A stretch of 64,000 bases of DNA, from the NCBI RefSeq assembly GCF_028649435.1, contig NZ_JAQSIN010000001.1. One strand, 5' to 3'. Below, piece by piece: positions 51,234 through 59,782 of this stretch. The stretch comes from Curvibacter microcysteis. Lineage in GTDB: Bacteria; Pseudomonadota; Gammaproteobacteria; Burkholderiales; Burkholderiaceae_C. Below the pieces are notes generated by a model. That model ran no database searches. It was not told where the DNA came from and was given only the letters and a program-made list of their open reading frames with translations. Numbering within the stretch: the stretch's first letter is position 1; every line of letters begins with the position of its first letter. A program made the translations under genes and the position numbers.

Positions 51234-51629
51234 ATGAAGTGGCTGTCCTTTTTGGGGCTGGACCAGCGCGTGCAACGCGTGCGCCAAGGCGCGGCCGACC
51301 TGGCCCAGGCGGCGGAAGACCGGGTCGAGCTGCTGACCATCGAGTGGGCCGAAGAAAAGCAGCGCCTGCAGCGCATCGTGCTGCTGGCCGTGCTGGGCGC
51401 GGTGCTGACCTCGGTGGTGTTGATCGTCTTGTCGGCCGCGGTCATGGTGCAGTTTTGGGACACGCCTTGGCGTGTCACCGTGGCCTGGTCGGTGGCTGGG
51501 GGCTGGCTGCTGCTGTGGCTGGGCCTGGCGCTGGCCCTGGTGCAGGCGCTGCGCGCGGGGCACCGGGCGTTTGCCTTGACCCGGCGCGAGTTGCTGCGTG
51601 ACTGGCACGAACTGAAGGACGGTTTATGA
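51234..51629 (+). CDS. YqjE-like phage holin family membrane protein
   Basis: This 131-residue protein has two membrane helices (IVLLAVLGAVLTSVVLIVLS and AWSVAGGWLLLWLGLALALV) after an amphipathic N terminus (RVELLTIEWAEEKQRLQ). It matches the YqjE/DUF1469 family, usually encoded with YqjD and YqjK. Its stop overlaps the next ATG by 4 bp. Confidence 0.85.
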   Translation: MKWLSFLGLDQRVQRVRQGAADLAQAAEDRVELLTIEWAEEKQRLQRIVLLAVLGAVLTSVVLIVLSAAVMVQFWDTPWRVTVAWSVAGGWLLLWLGLALALVQALRAGHRAFALTRRELLRDWHELKDGL

Positions 51630-52003
51630 GCCGCGACGCCTCCACCTCCTCAAGCTCCTCTGCCCACCCCAGCTCCTCTGACTTGCCTGGCCGCGAAGCC
51701 CCCAGGCCGCCAAGTCCGGAAGAGCGCAAAGGCCAGTTGCTGGAGCGCATCGAGCGCCAACGTTTGCTGCGCCAAACCCGGCGCATCCAGGCCGCCATTG
51801 CCACCTTGCAAGCCGAAGGCCCCGCCAGCGCGAGTGGCGACAGGGCAGGCGACGTGTTTCCGCGCAGCCAGTTGATGCGGACTTTGACCCGCCAGCCGCT
51901 GTTGGTGGCTGCCGCTGCCGGCGTGTTTTTGCTGATGGGCCCGCGCCGCGTGGTGGGCCTGGCCAGTTGGGCCTTGCCCATGTTGATGCGCCGCCTGGGC
52001 TGA
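51626..52003 (+). CDS. YqjK-like protein
   Basis: This 125-residue protein has a Ser/Pro-rich N terminus, then a basic helix (ERKGQLLERIERQRLLRQTR) and a weakly hydrophobic C-terminal segment (QPLLVAAAAGVFLLMGPRRV). Length and position behind YqjD/YqjE genes match the YqjK family. The function is unknown. Confidence 0.7.
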   Translation: MSRDASTSSSSSAHPSSSDLPGREAPRPPSPEERKGQLLERIERQRLLRQTRRIQAAIATLQAEGPASASGDRAGDVFPRSQLMRTLTRQPLLVAAAAGVFLLMGPRRVVGLASWALPMLMRRLG

Positions 52004-52004
52004 C

Positions 52005-52053
52005 GGCTGGCGCCCGGCAAAGGCCAGGTGCCCGAGCCTGCGGGCGCCCAGCC
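52005..52053. terminator. Hairpin between convergent yqjK-like gene and lapG
   Basis: GGCTGGCGCCCG pairs with CGGGCG-C-CCAGCC (12 bp with one bulged C). It fills most of the 73-bp gap and is a likely two-way terminator without T-run. Confidence 0.4.
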
Positions 52054-52076
52054 GCTGAGGCTGGGCCTTGGCCTGT

Positions 52077-52838
52077 TCACATCTGCTGTTCGCGCGCCAT
52101 TTTGGCCAGCATGTCTTTCCACAAACGCACCTGGCTGGAGCCGCCCTTGCGCGTCAGCCCATTGGCCAGCCACAGGTCGTCGTCGTTGAAGCTGTAGACC
52201 GGCTCCAGGTCGGTGCGCTGTGAGGCGGGGCGGATGACGGGGTTCAGGTTGTCCAGGATCAGCGGATCGGCGTCGGGCGTGGGGTAATAGGCCAGCACCA
52301 TGTGCGCCTCGTTCAGGCGCAGGGCGCGCACGTAGGTGATGCGCAGGCGCTCAATGGGCACGCCCAATTCTTTGAGCATCAGGTACTTGGCCACGGCGTA
52401 ATCCTCGCAGTCGCCACCCAGGCTGCCCAGCAGCTCGACGGGCGTGGCCCAGTAATCGTCCATGCCCCAATGTTGCCGGTCAGAGTAATACGGCACCTGG
52501 TTGAAAAAATCATTGGAGCGGGCCAGTTGGCTGGTGAGCTCCATCCGGCCCGCCTCTTTGGCCTGCAGCGAATCGCGCACGATGCGCTGCCAGGTCAGCA
52601 AGCGGGCGGGCGCATCAGGGCCCCATTGGCGGTCGGCCCAACTCAGCAGGTTGCGCGAAAAATCCACCACCCCGGCCTGCGCCCAGGTCCAGGCCCCCAA
52701 GGCCAACACCAGCGCCAAGGCGCTGGCCAGGCCGGCTGCCACCCAGCGGCGCAGCGCAGGGCTGGCCAAGCGCTGGCCCGCCGACCAGGGCAGGGTGGGG
52801 CAGTCGCTGTGACGGACGGGGGCGTTGGGGCCGGGCAT
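52077..52838 (-). CDS. lapG: LapG-type periplasmic cysteine protease (BTLCP)
   Basis: This 253-residue bacterial transglutaminase-like cysteine protease has an N-terminal membrane helix (about 33-54). The catalytic triad is C144 (GGDCEDYAVAKY), H179 (EAHMVLAYY) and D196 (LDNLNPVI), matching the C-H-D of P. fluorescens LapG. LapG cleaves the N terminus of LapA-type adhesins to release biofilm cells and is held by the c-di-GMP receptor LapD. Neither lapD nor a LapA-like adhesin is in the window, so the partner genes must be elsewhere. Confidence 0.85.
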   Translation of the reverse strand: MPGPNAPVRHSDCPTLPWSAGQRLASPALRRWVAAGLASALALVLALGAWTWAQAGVVDFSRNLLSWADRQWGPDAPARLLTWQRIVRDSLQAKEAGRMELTSQLARSNDFFNQVPYYSDRQHWGMDDYWATPVELLGSLGGDCEDYAVAKYLMLKELGVPIERLRITYVRALRLNEAHMVLAYYPTPDADPLILDNLNPVIRPASQRTDLEPVYSFNDDDLWLANGLTRKGGSSQVRLWKDMLAKMAREQQM

Positions 52839-52858
52839 GCCGCGTGTGGGAAGGAGAA

Positions 52859-52975
52859 ATGGCTAAAAAGTCGGAAGGAGGCCGCTGGCCAGCGCAGGCG
52901 CGCCAGGGCCGGTGGCGCCTGCATTGGGTAAAAGCTGCCGCGCCAAGGATAGCGCCAATTGCACACACAAGTTAA
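52859..52975 (+). CDS. Possible 38-residue small protein
   Basis: The frame ATG-GCT-AAA-AAG to TAA encodes a basic peptide starting MAKKSEGGRWPAQARQGRW. A very good AAGGAG lies 5 nt upstream. No promoter or family supports it, and the sequence lies in the leader region of the divergent lapG, so this is only a candidate. Confidence 0.25.
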   Translation: MAKKSEGGRWPAQARQGRWRLHWVKAAAPRIAPIAHTS

Positions 52976-53627
52976 GCGCGAACCGTGCCACCCCAGCTTT
53001 GGCACCCCGGCTGTGGTGCGGGGGCATCAAGCCGCCCTGGTGGGTGGGGCTGCCCGCTTGGGCTTGGGGTATTTGAAGGCCATTCAAATGAATGGCTCGT
53101 TTCTGATTTTCAATGGTTTTTATTTTTGGGGCTGATTTATTCATTGTTGGGTGAATATCATTTGTTTGAAATCAGGGCTGAATAAGCTTGTCAAGTGCCC
53201 GCGCATCAATAGGTTTTTTGTAAACTGAGGCAAGTTAATCGATGCTGAGCTTTGAATGTGCGTCCAATGTCGCTTGGAAGTATCGCAATGCGCGGACGCC
53301 TCAGGTCGCTGGCGGCGGCGGTTTGACCGCTGGTCTTCGCACTGCTGAAAGTGCTGCGACAGGGGGGCTGCGCTTGATCGCGTGGTGCCTGCTTTGTCCA
53401 GAGCGGGCCGGGTGCGGGCTTGATGGTTGTCAGCAACTTTGCTGGGGCTTCACCCACTGTTGTAGCTTGGCGACAATTTCGGCGCCGTTTGAACCACTGG
53501 CTTGCCAAACCGTGCCGCTGACGCCCCGCCGCGCCAAGACCTGCCCGCCAACGCACCAACTTGGTGACTTTGCCAAAAATGCAACTGCGCAGCCGCAGCG
53601 GTGCAGAGTTCTCTTTAAAACTGATTG

Positions 53628-53650
53628 AACTGATGTTTTGTGCATCAGTT
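53628..53650. promoter_or_regulatory. Inverted repeat AACTGATG-N7-CATCAGTT upstream of the EPS operon
   Basis: The 8-bp perfect arms extend to 11 bp with one G-T pair. It is about 270 bp upstream of the first EPS gene and may be an operator or a terminator of an upstream transcript. Confidence 0.35.
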
Positions 53651-53758
53651 TAAGTTGATTTAACCGCACCCAGTTTGGGCGGGATACCCTGATTGGGTGA
53701 TGTGCTGCTGATGACACCCGGCCTCGGATGGCCCAACTTAGAATCTCAGGTCGATTAA

Positions 53759-53772
53759 TTACACGTTTGTAA
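53759..53772. promoter_or_regulatory. Palindrome TTACA-CGTT-TGTAA upstream of the EPS promoter
   Basis: The perfect 5-bp arms lie 41 bp upstream of the candidate -35 (TTGACG at 53814), a normal position for an activator site. Confidence 0.35.
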
Positions 53773-53923
53773 CATTGCGTTAGAGCCAGATTATTAGGGT
53801 AAACGCGAAAATTTTGACGGTGCGTGATAACATCAAGATACATCTGTCCTTATCAGATGGTTTCAGGCGAGGCGAGGCCAGCCCACGGCCCCGGAAACAT
53901 CAACCAACCTTGGACGTCCCAAC

Positions 53924-55297
53924 ATGAAAAAATTCTTCCTGCACCCCTTGGCCCTGGCGGCCGCCTCCCTGTCCATCGCTTCGTTGGCCCAGGCTCAGCA
54001 AGCTGCAAGCACCGACGCAGCAGCCCCAGCCGCCCCTGCGGCCACCAACACGGCCCCGGCCTCCAATGGCGGCACCCTGGGTGGCTTGTTCAATGCCCCA
54101 GGCACGACGGGCAGCTCCAGCCAACTGTCGGCCACGCCTTCGTATGAGCTGGCTGGCATTGGCCGCCGCGACAGCACGCAAGAGCGCATCCTGACCTCGG
54201 CCACCAACGGCCTGCCGATTCGTTTTGACAACGGCATTTACGTTTACACCTCGGCCACCGGTGGCCTGGGCCACAACAGCAACGTCAGCGGTGTGAACAC
54301 TGGCGCCATCTCCAGCAACTTCTACTCGGTGCAACCCGAAGTGGTGGGCGAGCTGAAGAAGGCCGGCGACCGCTACACCCTGCGTTACGCTGGCAACTAC
54401 ACCAAGTACACCGGCAGCAGCGCTGACAACTTCAACCACCACTTCTTTGACCTGGCTGGCGACAACTACTTTGACAGCCGCACCCGCCTGGGTTGGGACC
54501 TGGGTTATGTGGACCAAACCGACGCCCGCGGCTCGACCAGCGTGACCGTCAACACCCCCAACCGTTGGACGGCCCCCACGGCCCGTGCGCTGTTGGCCTA
54601 TGGCGCGCCCCAGGCGCAAGGCCGGGTGGAAGTGGAAGGTAACTACGTTCAAAAGCGTTACCAAAACAACCGCACCCAAACCGCCAGCTTTGACACCGAC
54701 CTGACCACCGTGTCGGGCCGCTTCTTCTACCGTGTGATGCCGCGCACCTCGATGATTTTTGAGCTGCGCCAAACCAATGCGGACTACAAGACCGCCACGA
54801 TCAGCACCAACACCGATCGCCGCTATTACGTGGGCGCCACCTGGGAAGCCACGGCCAAGACCTCGGGCACTTTCAAGATCGGTTACGCCGAGAAGAAGTT
54901 CTCTAACGCACCGATCAAGGCCACGGGCGTGTCGTGGGAAGGTGGCCTGCGCTGGTCGCCGCTCACCTATTCGACCTTTGACCTGATTACCAGCAAGGCC
55001 CCTGCGGACTCGACCGGTGTGGGTAACTACCTGATGAACACGGCCACCAGCCTCCAATGGAACCACCGCTGGGCCAGCAACTTGAGCAGCCGCGCGTCGC
55101 TGGGCACGGTCAAGACCGACTTCTCGGGCGCTGGCCGCACCGACACCACCAACAACGTCGGCATTGGTGCCTTCTACGAACTGGGCCGCAACTGGCGCGC
55201 TGGTGCGGAATACACCTACACCGATCGCTCGTCCAACCAAAATACCTTTAACTTCAATCGCAACGTGACCTACGTTTCGATCCAAGGTACTTTGTAA
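53924..55297 (+). CDS. Outer-membrane beta-barrel protein of the EPS locus (BBP2 type)
   Basis: This 457-residue protein has a signal peptide (FLHPLALAAASLSIASLAQA), an Ala/Pro/Thr-rich linker and many alternating amphipathic strands rich in aromatic residues (VEGNYVQKRYQNNRTQT; GAEYTYTDRSSNQNTFNF). The length suggests a barrel of about 16-18 strands. Similar proteins open exopolysaccharide clusters in betaproteobacteria and are proposed outer-membrane exit or anchor proteins. It is the first gene of the operon, with a 23-bp gap to the export gene. Confidence 0.75.
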   Translation: MKKFFLHPLALAAASLSIASLAQAQQAASTDAAAPAAPAATNTAPASNGGTLGGLFNAPGTTGSSSQLSATPSYELAGIGRRDSTQERILTSATNGLPIRFDNGIYVYTSATGGLGHNSNVSGVNTGAISSNFYSVQPEVVGELKKAGDRYTLRYAGNYTKYTGSSADNFNHHFFDLAGDNYFDSRTRLGWDLGYVDQTDARGSTSVTVNTPNRWTAPTARALLAYGAPQAQGRVEVEGNYVQKRYQNNRTQTASFDTDLTTVSGRFFYRVMPRTSMIFELRQTNADYKTATISTNTDRRYYVGATWEATAKTSGTFKIGYAEKKFSNAPIKATGVSWEGGLRWSPLTYSTFDLITSKAPADSTGVGNYLMNTATSLQWNHRWASNLSSRASLGTVKTDFSGAGRTDTTNNVGIGAFYELGRNWRAGAEYTYTDRSSNQNTFNFNRNVTYVSIQGTL

Positions 55298-55320
55298 TTT
55301 AAACAGGGGTTTGCTGCGTG

Positions 55321-55956
55321 ATGTTGAGACAAACAAAAGCTGGCCGCGCGCCGGTGGTCAAAATCGGAGTGGGGCTGGTTTGCGGCTTGCTGGCGCTGGG
55401 CGCTCAGGCCCAATCGGGCTCGGCCCCGGCCCCTGCGGGGGGCGAGGCCTCTGGTTACCAGCTCACGCCGCAGCAAGCCCGGGTGTCGGCCCTGTCGTCT
55501 TACAAGCTGGCCGCGGGTGATGTGATCAGCATCCGCGTGCTGGGTGAGGACGAGTTCACCCGTGAAAAAATCCGCTTGACGGATGCCGGCACGGTCAGCT
55601 TTCCGGCCATTGGTGAGATCAAGGTGTTTGGCCGCACCGTGGGCGACCTGGAGGCCATCATCGTGGCGGGCCTGAAGGGCCGCATCTTGGTCAACCCCAA
55701 GGTGTCGGTGCAAATTGACGAGTACCGCCCGTTTTACGTCAACGGCATGGTGGACAAGCCCGGTGGCTACCCCTACCAACCCGGCTTGACGGTGCGCAAG
55801 GCGGCATCGTTGGCGGGTGGCTTCAAAGAGCGTGCCGCGCTGAACAAAATCCATGTCATCCGCGAAGACGACCCCAGCCAAAAGCCGCAAAAAGTGGATT
55901 TGAACTCGGTGATTGGCCCCGGCGATATTTTGACGGTGGAAGAAAGCTTTTTTTAA
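55321..55956 (+). CDS. Polysaccharide export protein (Wza-like, short form)
   Basis: This 211-residue protein has a signal sequence (VGLVCGLLALGAQAQ), a Poly_export domain (YKLAAGDVISIRVLGEDEFT; VSFPAIGEIKVFGRTVGDLE) and one SLBB-like domain (FYVNGMVDKPGGYPYQPGLT). It is shorter than E. coli Wza (379 residues), lacking the extra SLBB and C-terminal helix that crosses the outer membrane. It also lacks a clear lipobox. It therefore probably works with the barrel protein encoded just upstream. A GTG at 55318 is an alternative start. Confidence 0.85.
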   Translation: MLRQTKAGRAPVVKIGVGLVCGLLALGAQAQSGSAPAPAGGEASGYQLTPQQARVSALSSYKLAAGDVISIRVLGEDEFTREKIRLTDAGTVSFPAIGEIKVFGRTVGDLEAIIVAGLKGRILVNPKVSVQIDEYRPFYVNGMVDKPGGYPYQPGLTVRKAASLAGGFKERAALNKIHVIREDDPSQKPQKVDLNSVIGPGDILTVEESFF

Positions 55957-56015
55957 AAAAGCCCCGCCGCCAGCCCACCCGACTGAGGCCTGAGGCCCTG
56001 TTTTGTTAATACAAG

Positions 56016-56037
56016 CAAGCACCCTTCGGGGTGCTTG
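56016..56037 (+). terminator. Strong hairpin inside the EPS operon, attenuator-like
   Basis: A perfect 9-bp stem CAAGCACCC / GGGTGCTTG with a TTCG loop ends 25 bp before the Wzc-like ATG. Only a broken T-run follows (TTGATTGAATT), so it may reduce rather than stop transcription. Confidence 0.55.
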
Positions 56038-56062
56038 TTGATTGAATTGAAGTCTGTCACAC

Positions 56063-58363
56063 ATGCCCTTGACCGCCGCCAACACCCCTGCCGAGCCAGC
56101 GCACAAGCACAAAAACATCTCGCTGCACGACCCGGAAGACCAGGCCAACCAACTGGACCTGCTGGAGTACTGGCGCAGCATCACCAAAAGAAAATGGGCC
56201 ATTTTGGGCTTTGGCTTTCTGGTGGCCCTGCTGGCAGGCGTGGTCGTCTTTGCCTTGACCCCTGTGTACCGGGCCACCACCACGGTGCTGATCGAGGCCA
56301 ACAAGAACAAAGTGGTGTCGATTGAGGACGTTTACTCGGGTCTCTCGCAAAACCGTGAGTACTTTCAGACCCAGGTCGAAATCATCAAGTCGCGCGAGGT
56401 GTCTATCCGCGCAATTGAGTCCGTCAAGCTGTGGGACTACCCCGAATTTGACCCGCGACTGAAAGAAAAGGGCAAGCTGCAAGAGCTGCAAGAAAAGCTG
56501 GGCATCAGTGAAGCGGTTGAGCCCAAAGAATGGACCAATGCGGCCTTGGCCGATGCGGTGTACGGTAAGTTCTCCAAGCAGCTGAACATCGAGCCTGTGC
56601 GCTTGAGCCAGTTGGCCAAAATCAGTTTTGAATCCACCAGCCCAGCTTTGTCGGCCCTGGTGGCCAACACGGTGGCCAACACTTACATCGAAAACGACCT
56701 TGATGCCCGCTACAAAATGACCAAGCAGGCCAGCGGTTGGCTGCAAGAGCGTTTGTCGTCCTTGAAGAGCAAGCTGGACGACTCTGAACGCGGCTTGCAA
56801 AACTACCGTGAGAAGGCCGGTATTGTGGACGTCAAGGGATCCAGCCAAAGCGGTGCGGGCAAGCAAATTGAAGAAGTGACCCAACGCTTGGTGGAAACGC
56901 GTCTGCGCCGTGCCGAGGCAGAGAACGCCTACAACCAAATCAAGTCGGTGGGCAAAAATGGCGACTTCAGCAGCCTGCCGGCCGTGGTGCGCAACAGCAA
57001 TGTGTCTGACGCGCTGAAGTCACAAGCCGACGCTGAACGCAATATGTCAGAGGTGTCGCAACGCTATGGCTTTGAGCACCCCAAGTACGTGGCCGCAGAA
57101 GCGCAATTGAAGAGTGCGCGTGAAAACGTCAAACGCCAGGTGGATGCCGTGGTTGGCAGCGTCACCCGTGAATACGAAGTGGCCGTGGGCACAGAGCGCG
57201 CCTTGGAAGGTACGCTGAATTCTGCCCGTGGCTCCATCCAAAACCTGAACCGCAAAGAGTTTGAGCTGGGTGTGCTGGAGCGCGAGGCCGACTCGAACCG
57301 CCAGATTTACGACATGTTCATGAAGCGGGCCAAAGAGACCAATGTGTCTGGCGACCTGCAAAGCGCTGTGGCCCGTGTGGTGGACGCGGCTGTGGTGCCT
57401 ACCAAGGCCGTGAAGCCGCAAAAGCCCCAAATCATTGGCATTGCTTTTGTGTTGGGCTTGTTCATTGGCGTGCTGGTGTCTTTGCTGTTGGACCGCCTGG
57501 ACAACACCATCAAGACCACGGACGACGTAGAAGCCAAGCTCAAGGCCCCGTTGCTGACCACTTTGCCCCTGCTGGACAAGGGCGACACGGACCGGGCATC
57601 GAGCGCGCGTCTGTTCATTGACAACCCCAAGTCCATCTACTCTGAAGCGGTACGCACCGCGCGAACGGGCGTATTGTTGTCGGCCATTGACGTGCCCAAC
57701 CGCATTTTGCTGGTGACGTCCAGCCTGCCTGGCGAGGGCAAAACCACCTTCTCGATCAACCTGGCTTTGGCCCATGCCCAAACCAAGCGCACGCTGTTGA
57801 TTGATGCCGACATGCGCCGCCCAGCAGTGACCAAGGGCCTGGACTTGGCGCCCAGCGCCAAGGGCTTGTCGAACCTGGTGGCAGGCACAGCCGAGTTGGA
57901 TGACTGCTTGCAAGCGGTGGAAGGGTCTAGCCTGAGCGTGTTGGGCTCTGGCCCCATCCCGCCCAACCCGCTGGAACTGATGCTGTCGCAAAAGTTCAAG
58001 TCCACGCTGGACCACCTGGCCACTATTTTTGATGTGATCGTCATCGACTCGCCTCCGGTGGAGCTGGTGAGCGACGCGCTGGTCATCAGCGCGCACGCCA
58101 CGGGCGTGATCTATGTGGTCAAGGCTGCCGACACGCCTTACCCGCTGGCACGCAAGGGCTTGCAACGCATCCGCCGGGCGGACGGTGACATCATGGGTGT
58201 GGTGCTGAATCGCTTTGACTTTGCCAAGGCCGAGCGCTATTACGGCGAATACTCGGGCTACGGCAAGTACGGTTATGGCAAGGGTGCTTACGCTGGTGGC
58301 TATGGCGAGGTGTATGGCAGCGAGCCCGAAGGCCAAACCAAGGCCCAAAAGAAGAAGGCCTAA
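56063..58363 (+). CDS. Wzc-like polysaccharide co-polymerase and tyrosine autokinase
   Basis: This 766-residue inner-membrane protein has an N-terminal Wzz domain with first helix (about 45-70), a long periplasmic coiled coil (about 140-440) and a second helix (IIGIAFVLGLFIGVLVSLLL). The cytoplasmic BY-kinase has Walker A (LPGEGKTTFSINLA, about residue 557), Walker A' (LLIDADMRRP) and Walker B (IFDVIVIDSPP). The C-terminal tail is a tyrosine cluster (RYYGEYSGYGKYGYGKGAYA), the autophosphorylation site. With the CpsB-type phosphatase next door it would control EPS chain length and export by phosphorylation cycling. Confidence 0.93.
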   Translation: MPLTAANTPAEPAHKHKNISLHDPEDQANQLDLLEYWRSITKRKWAILGFGFLVALLAGVVVFALTPVYRATTTVLIEANKNKVVSIEDVYSGLSQNREYFQTQVEIIKSREVSIRAIESVKLWDYPEFDPRLKEKGKLQELQEKLGISEAVEPKEWTNAALADAVYGKFSKQLNIEPVRLSQLAKISFESTSPALSALVANTVANTYIENDLDARYKMTKQASGWLQERLSSLKSKLDDSERGLQNYREKAGIVDVKGSSQSGAGKQIEEVTQRLVETRLRRAEAENAYNQIKSVGKNGDFSSLPAVVRNSNVSDALKSQADAERNMSEVSQRYGFEHPKYVAAEAQLKSARENVKRQVDAVVGSVTREYEVAVGTERALEGTLNSARGSIQNLNRKEFELGVLEREADSNRQIYDMFMKRAKETNVSGDLQSAVARVVDAAVVPTKAVKPQKPQIIGIAFVLGLFIGVLVSLLLDRLDNTIKTTDDVEAKLKAPLLTTLPLLDKGDTDRASSARLFIDNPKSIYSEAVRTARTGVLLSAIDVPNRILLVTSSLPGEGKTTFSINLALAHAQTKRTLLIDADMRRPAVTKGLDLAPSAKGLSNLVAGTAELDDCLQAVEGSSLSVLGSGPIPPNPLELMLSQKFKSTLDHLATIFDVIVIDSPPVELVSDALVISAHATGVIYVVKAADTPYPLARKGLQRIRRADGDIMGVVLNRFDFAKAERYYGEYSGYGKYGYGKGAYAGGYGEVYGSEPEGQTKAQKKKA

Positions 58364-58369
58364 GCCCGC

Positions 58370-59113
58370 ATGAGCACCGCCCCCGCCCACGGCCTGATTG
58401 ACCTGCACTGCCATTTTTTGCATGGCGTGGACGACGGTGCCCGCAACTTGCAAGAGGCGCTGGACCTGGCCCGCGCGGCGGTAGCCGACGGCATCACGGC
58501 CAGCGCCATGACGCCGCATTTTCACCCTGGGCGCTACCCCAACCAAAAGTCCGTCATTGCCTTGCATGTGGCCGCTTTTCAGCAAGCGTTGGATGAGCAT
58601 GGCATTGCGCTGAAGGTGCACCTGGGCGGTGAAATGCGCGCCTCTGACGAGTCTTTGGCCCAGTTGATGGACCACGAGGTGCCGTTTTTGGGCGAGGTCA
58701 AAGGCCTGAAGATTTTGTTGCTGGAGTTTCCGCACCAGGGCCTGCCAGGCTGGGGTGTGGGCTTTGTGTACCGATTGCTGGAGATGGGCATTCGCCCGCT
58801 GATTGCCCACCCCGAGCGCAACAAGCACGTCATGGCCGATGTGGACCGCATTCAGCCGTATTTGGCTGCGGGCTGCTGGCTGCAGGTGACGGGCGGGTCG
58901 CTGTTGGGCCAGTTTGGCAAGGTATCGCAAAAAGCGGCCTGGGCCTTGATGGAGCAAGACGCCGTGGCCGTGGTGGCCAGCGATGCGCACAATTTGGATT
59001 CACGCCCGCCGCAGCTGGCCCAAGCGCGTCAGTTGGTTGCCAGCGAATATGGCGCCAAGCGGGCCGACCGCTTGTTTACCACCACCCCCGCCAGCATTTT
59101 GGGTTTGAGTTGA
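58370..59113 (+). CDS. CpsB/CapC-type protein tyrosine phosphatase (PHP fold)
   Basis: This 247-residue metal-dependent phosphatase has the PHP motifs DLHCHFLHGVDDGA (residues 11-24), MTPHFHPG, HPERNK and ASDAHNLDSRPP. Enzymes of this class dephosphorylate the tyrosine tail of the cognate BY-kinase and so permit the next round of polymer export. It starts 6 bp after the kinase stop, supporting a kinase-phosphatase pair. Confidence 0.9.
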   Translation: MSTAPAHGLIDLHCHFLHGVDDGARNLQEALDLARAAVADGITASAMTPHFHPGRYPNQKSVIALHVAAFQQALDEHGIALKVHLGGEMRASDESLAQLMDHEVPFLGEVKGLKILLLEFPHQGLPGWGVGFVYRLLEMGIRPLIAHPERNKHVMADVDRIQPYLAAGCWLQVTGGSLLGQFGKVSQKAAWALMEQDAVAVVASDAHNLDSRPPQLAQARQLVASEYGAKRADRLFTTTPASILGLS

Positions 59114-59114
59114 C

Positions 59115-59657
59115 ATGAAATACCTGCACCCCCAGTTTTGGTTGCGGATGGGTCTGCTGCTGGCACTGGGTGTGCTGGTGCTGGCGTCGTTGAACACCTT
59201 GGTCCCCGCCACCCGGGCCGACCTGGCCACCGCCAAAGCCCGTGCCGAAATCACCCAATGGAACGCCAAAGGCACCCGTTTGCCCCTGGCGGACATGGTG
59301 AAGTGGCGCGACAGCTTGTCTGAAGGCCTGGCCCACACCCCTGACGACGCCTTGCTGCACAGCCAAATGGGCTTGCTGTTTGGCCGCTACGCCATTCAAG
59401 CCCAGGCGGTGCCCGATGTGTCACGCGACTTTTACAGCCAGGCTTATCAGCGCTTTGACCGGGCCCTGACCTTGCGGCCCATGTCTGCCGAGTTGGCTTT
59501 GAATGCCGCTGTCGCCGCCGAAGGCAGTGGCCTAGCCAAGCTAGACGACCAAGCCAAGCGCAACCGCGATTTGAGTTGTCGTGCCCGCAAGTACACATCG
59601 CCTTCGTTGGCCTTGCCTGACAGGCTGCGTGCATTGACGGACGGGGCTTGTTCTTAA
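59115..59657 (+). CDS. Membrane-anchored TPR-like protein of the EPS locus
   Basis: This 180-residue protein has one N-terminal membrane helix (GLLLALGVLVLASLNTLVPA), then helical repeats with TPR-like spacing (LLHSQMGLLFGRYAIQ; AYQRFDRALTLRPMSAELAL) and a C-terminal tail with two cysteines. No specific family is recognised. It begins 1 bp after the phosphatase stop. A scaffolding role in the EPS machinery is inferred from position. Confidence 0.6.
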   Translation: MKYLHPQFWLRMGLLLALGVLVLASLNTLVPATRADLATAKARAEITQWNAKGTRLPLADMVKWRDSLSEGLAHTPDDALLHSQMGLLFGRYAIQAQAVPDVSRDFYSQAYQRFDRALTLRPMSAELALNAAVAAEGSGLAKLDDQAKRNRDLSCRARKYTSPSLALPDRLRALTDGACS

Positions 59658-59782
59658 TAGTCCCACCTGTTTTTTGTTAAGGCCTATGGCCTGCCGGTTT
59701 GGTTAGAGTGCGGGAGGCCAAAGAGGCTTTGCCACTGCAGCCAAACCTTTGTATTGATTCAAGCGCTATTGGAAAGAAAGTA

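Larger units (their letters stand above)
52976..53923. other. Long spacer, AT-richer, upstream of the EPS locus
   Basis: About 950 bp hold no recognised gene; open frames here are low-complexity and lack ribosome-binding sites. AT content rises from about 53090. Inverted repeats are at 53628-53650 (AACTGATG / CATCAGTT, 7-nt loop) and 53759-53772 (TTACA-CGTT-TGTAA). A possible promoter is TTGACG (53814-53819) with ATACAT 18 bp later. The last 70 bp are the leader of the outer-membrane barrel gene. The region probably holds the control elements of exopolysaccharide synthesis. Confidence 0.5.

Noticed and set aside
53206..53559. 117-codon minus-strand frame in the same spacer
   Set aside because: No ribosome-binding site and overlaps several stop-poor shadows; could be a degenerate remnant but cannot be supported.
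53242..53628. 128-codon plus-strand frame in the spacer before the EPS genes
   Set aside because: No ribosome-binding site, unusual Cys/Trp-rich composition, no family; treated as noncoding.
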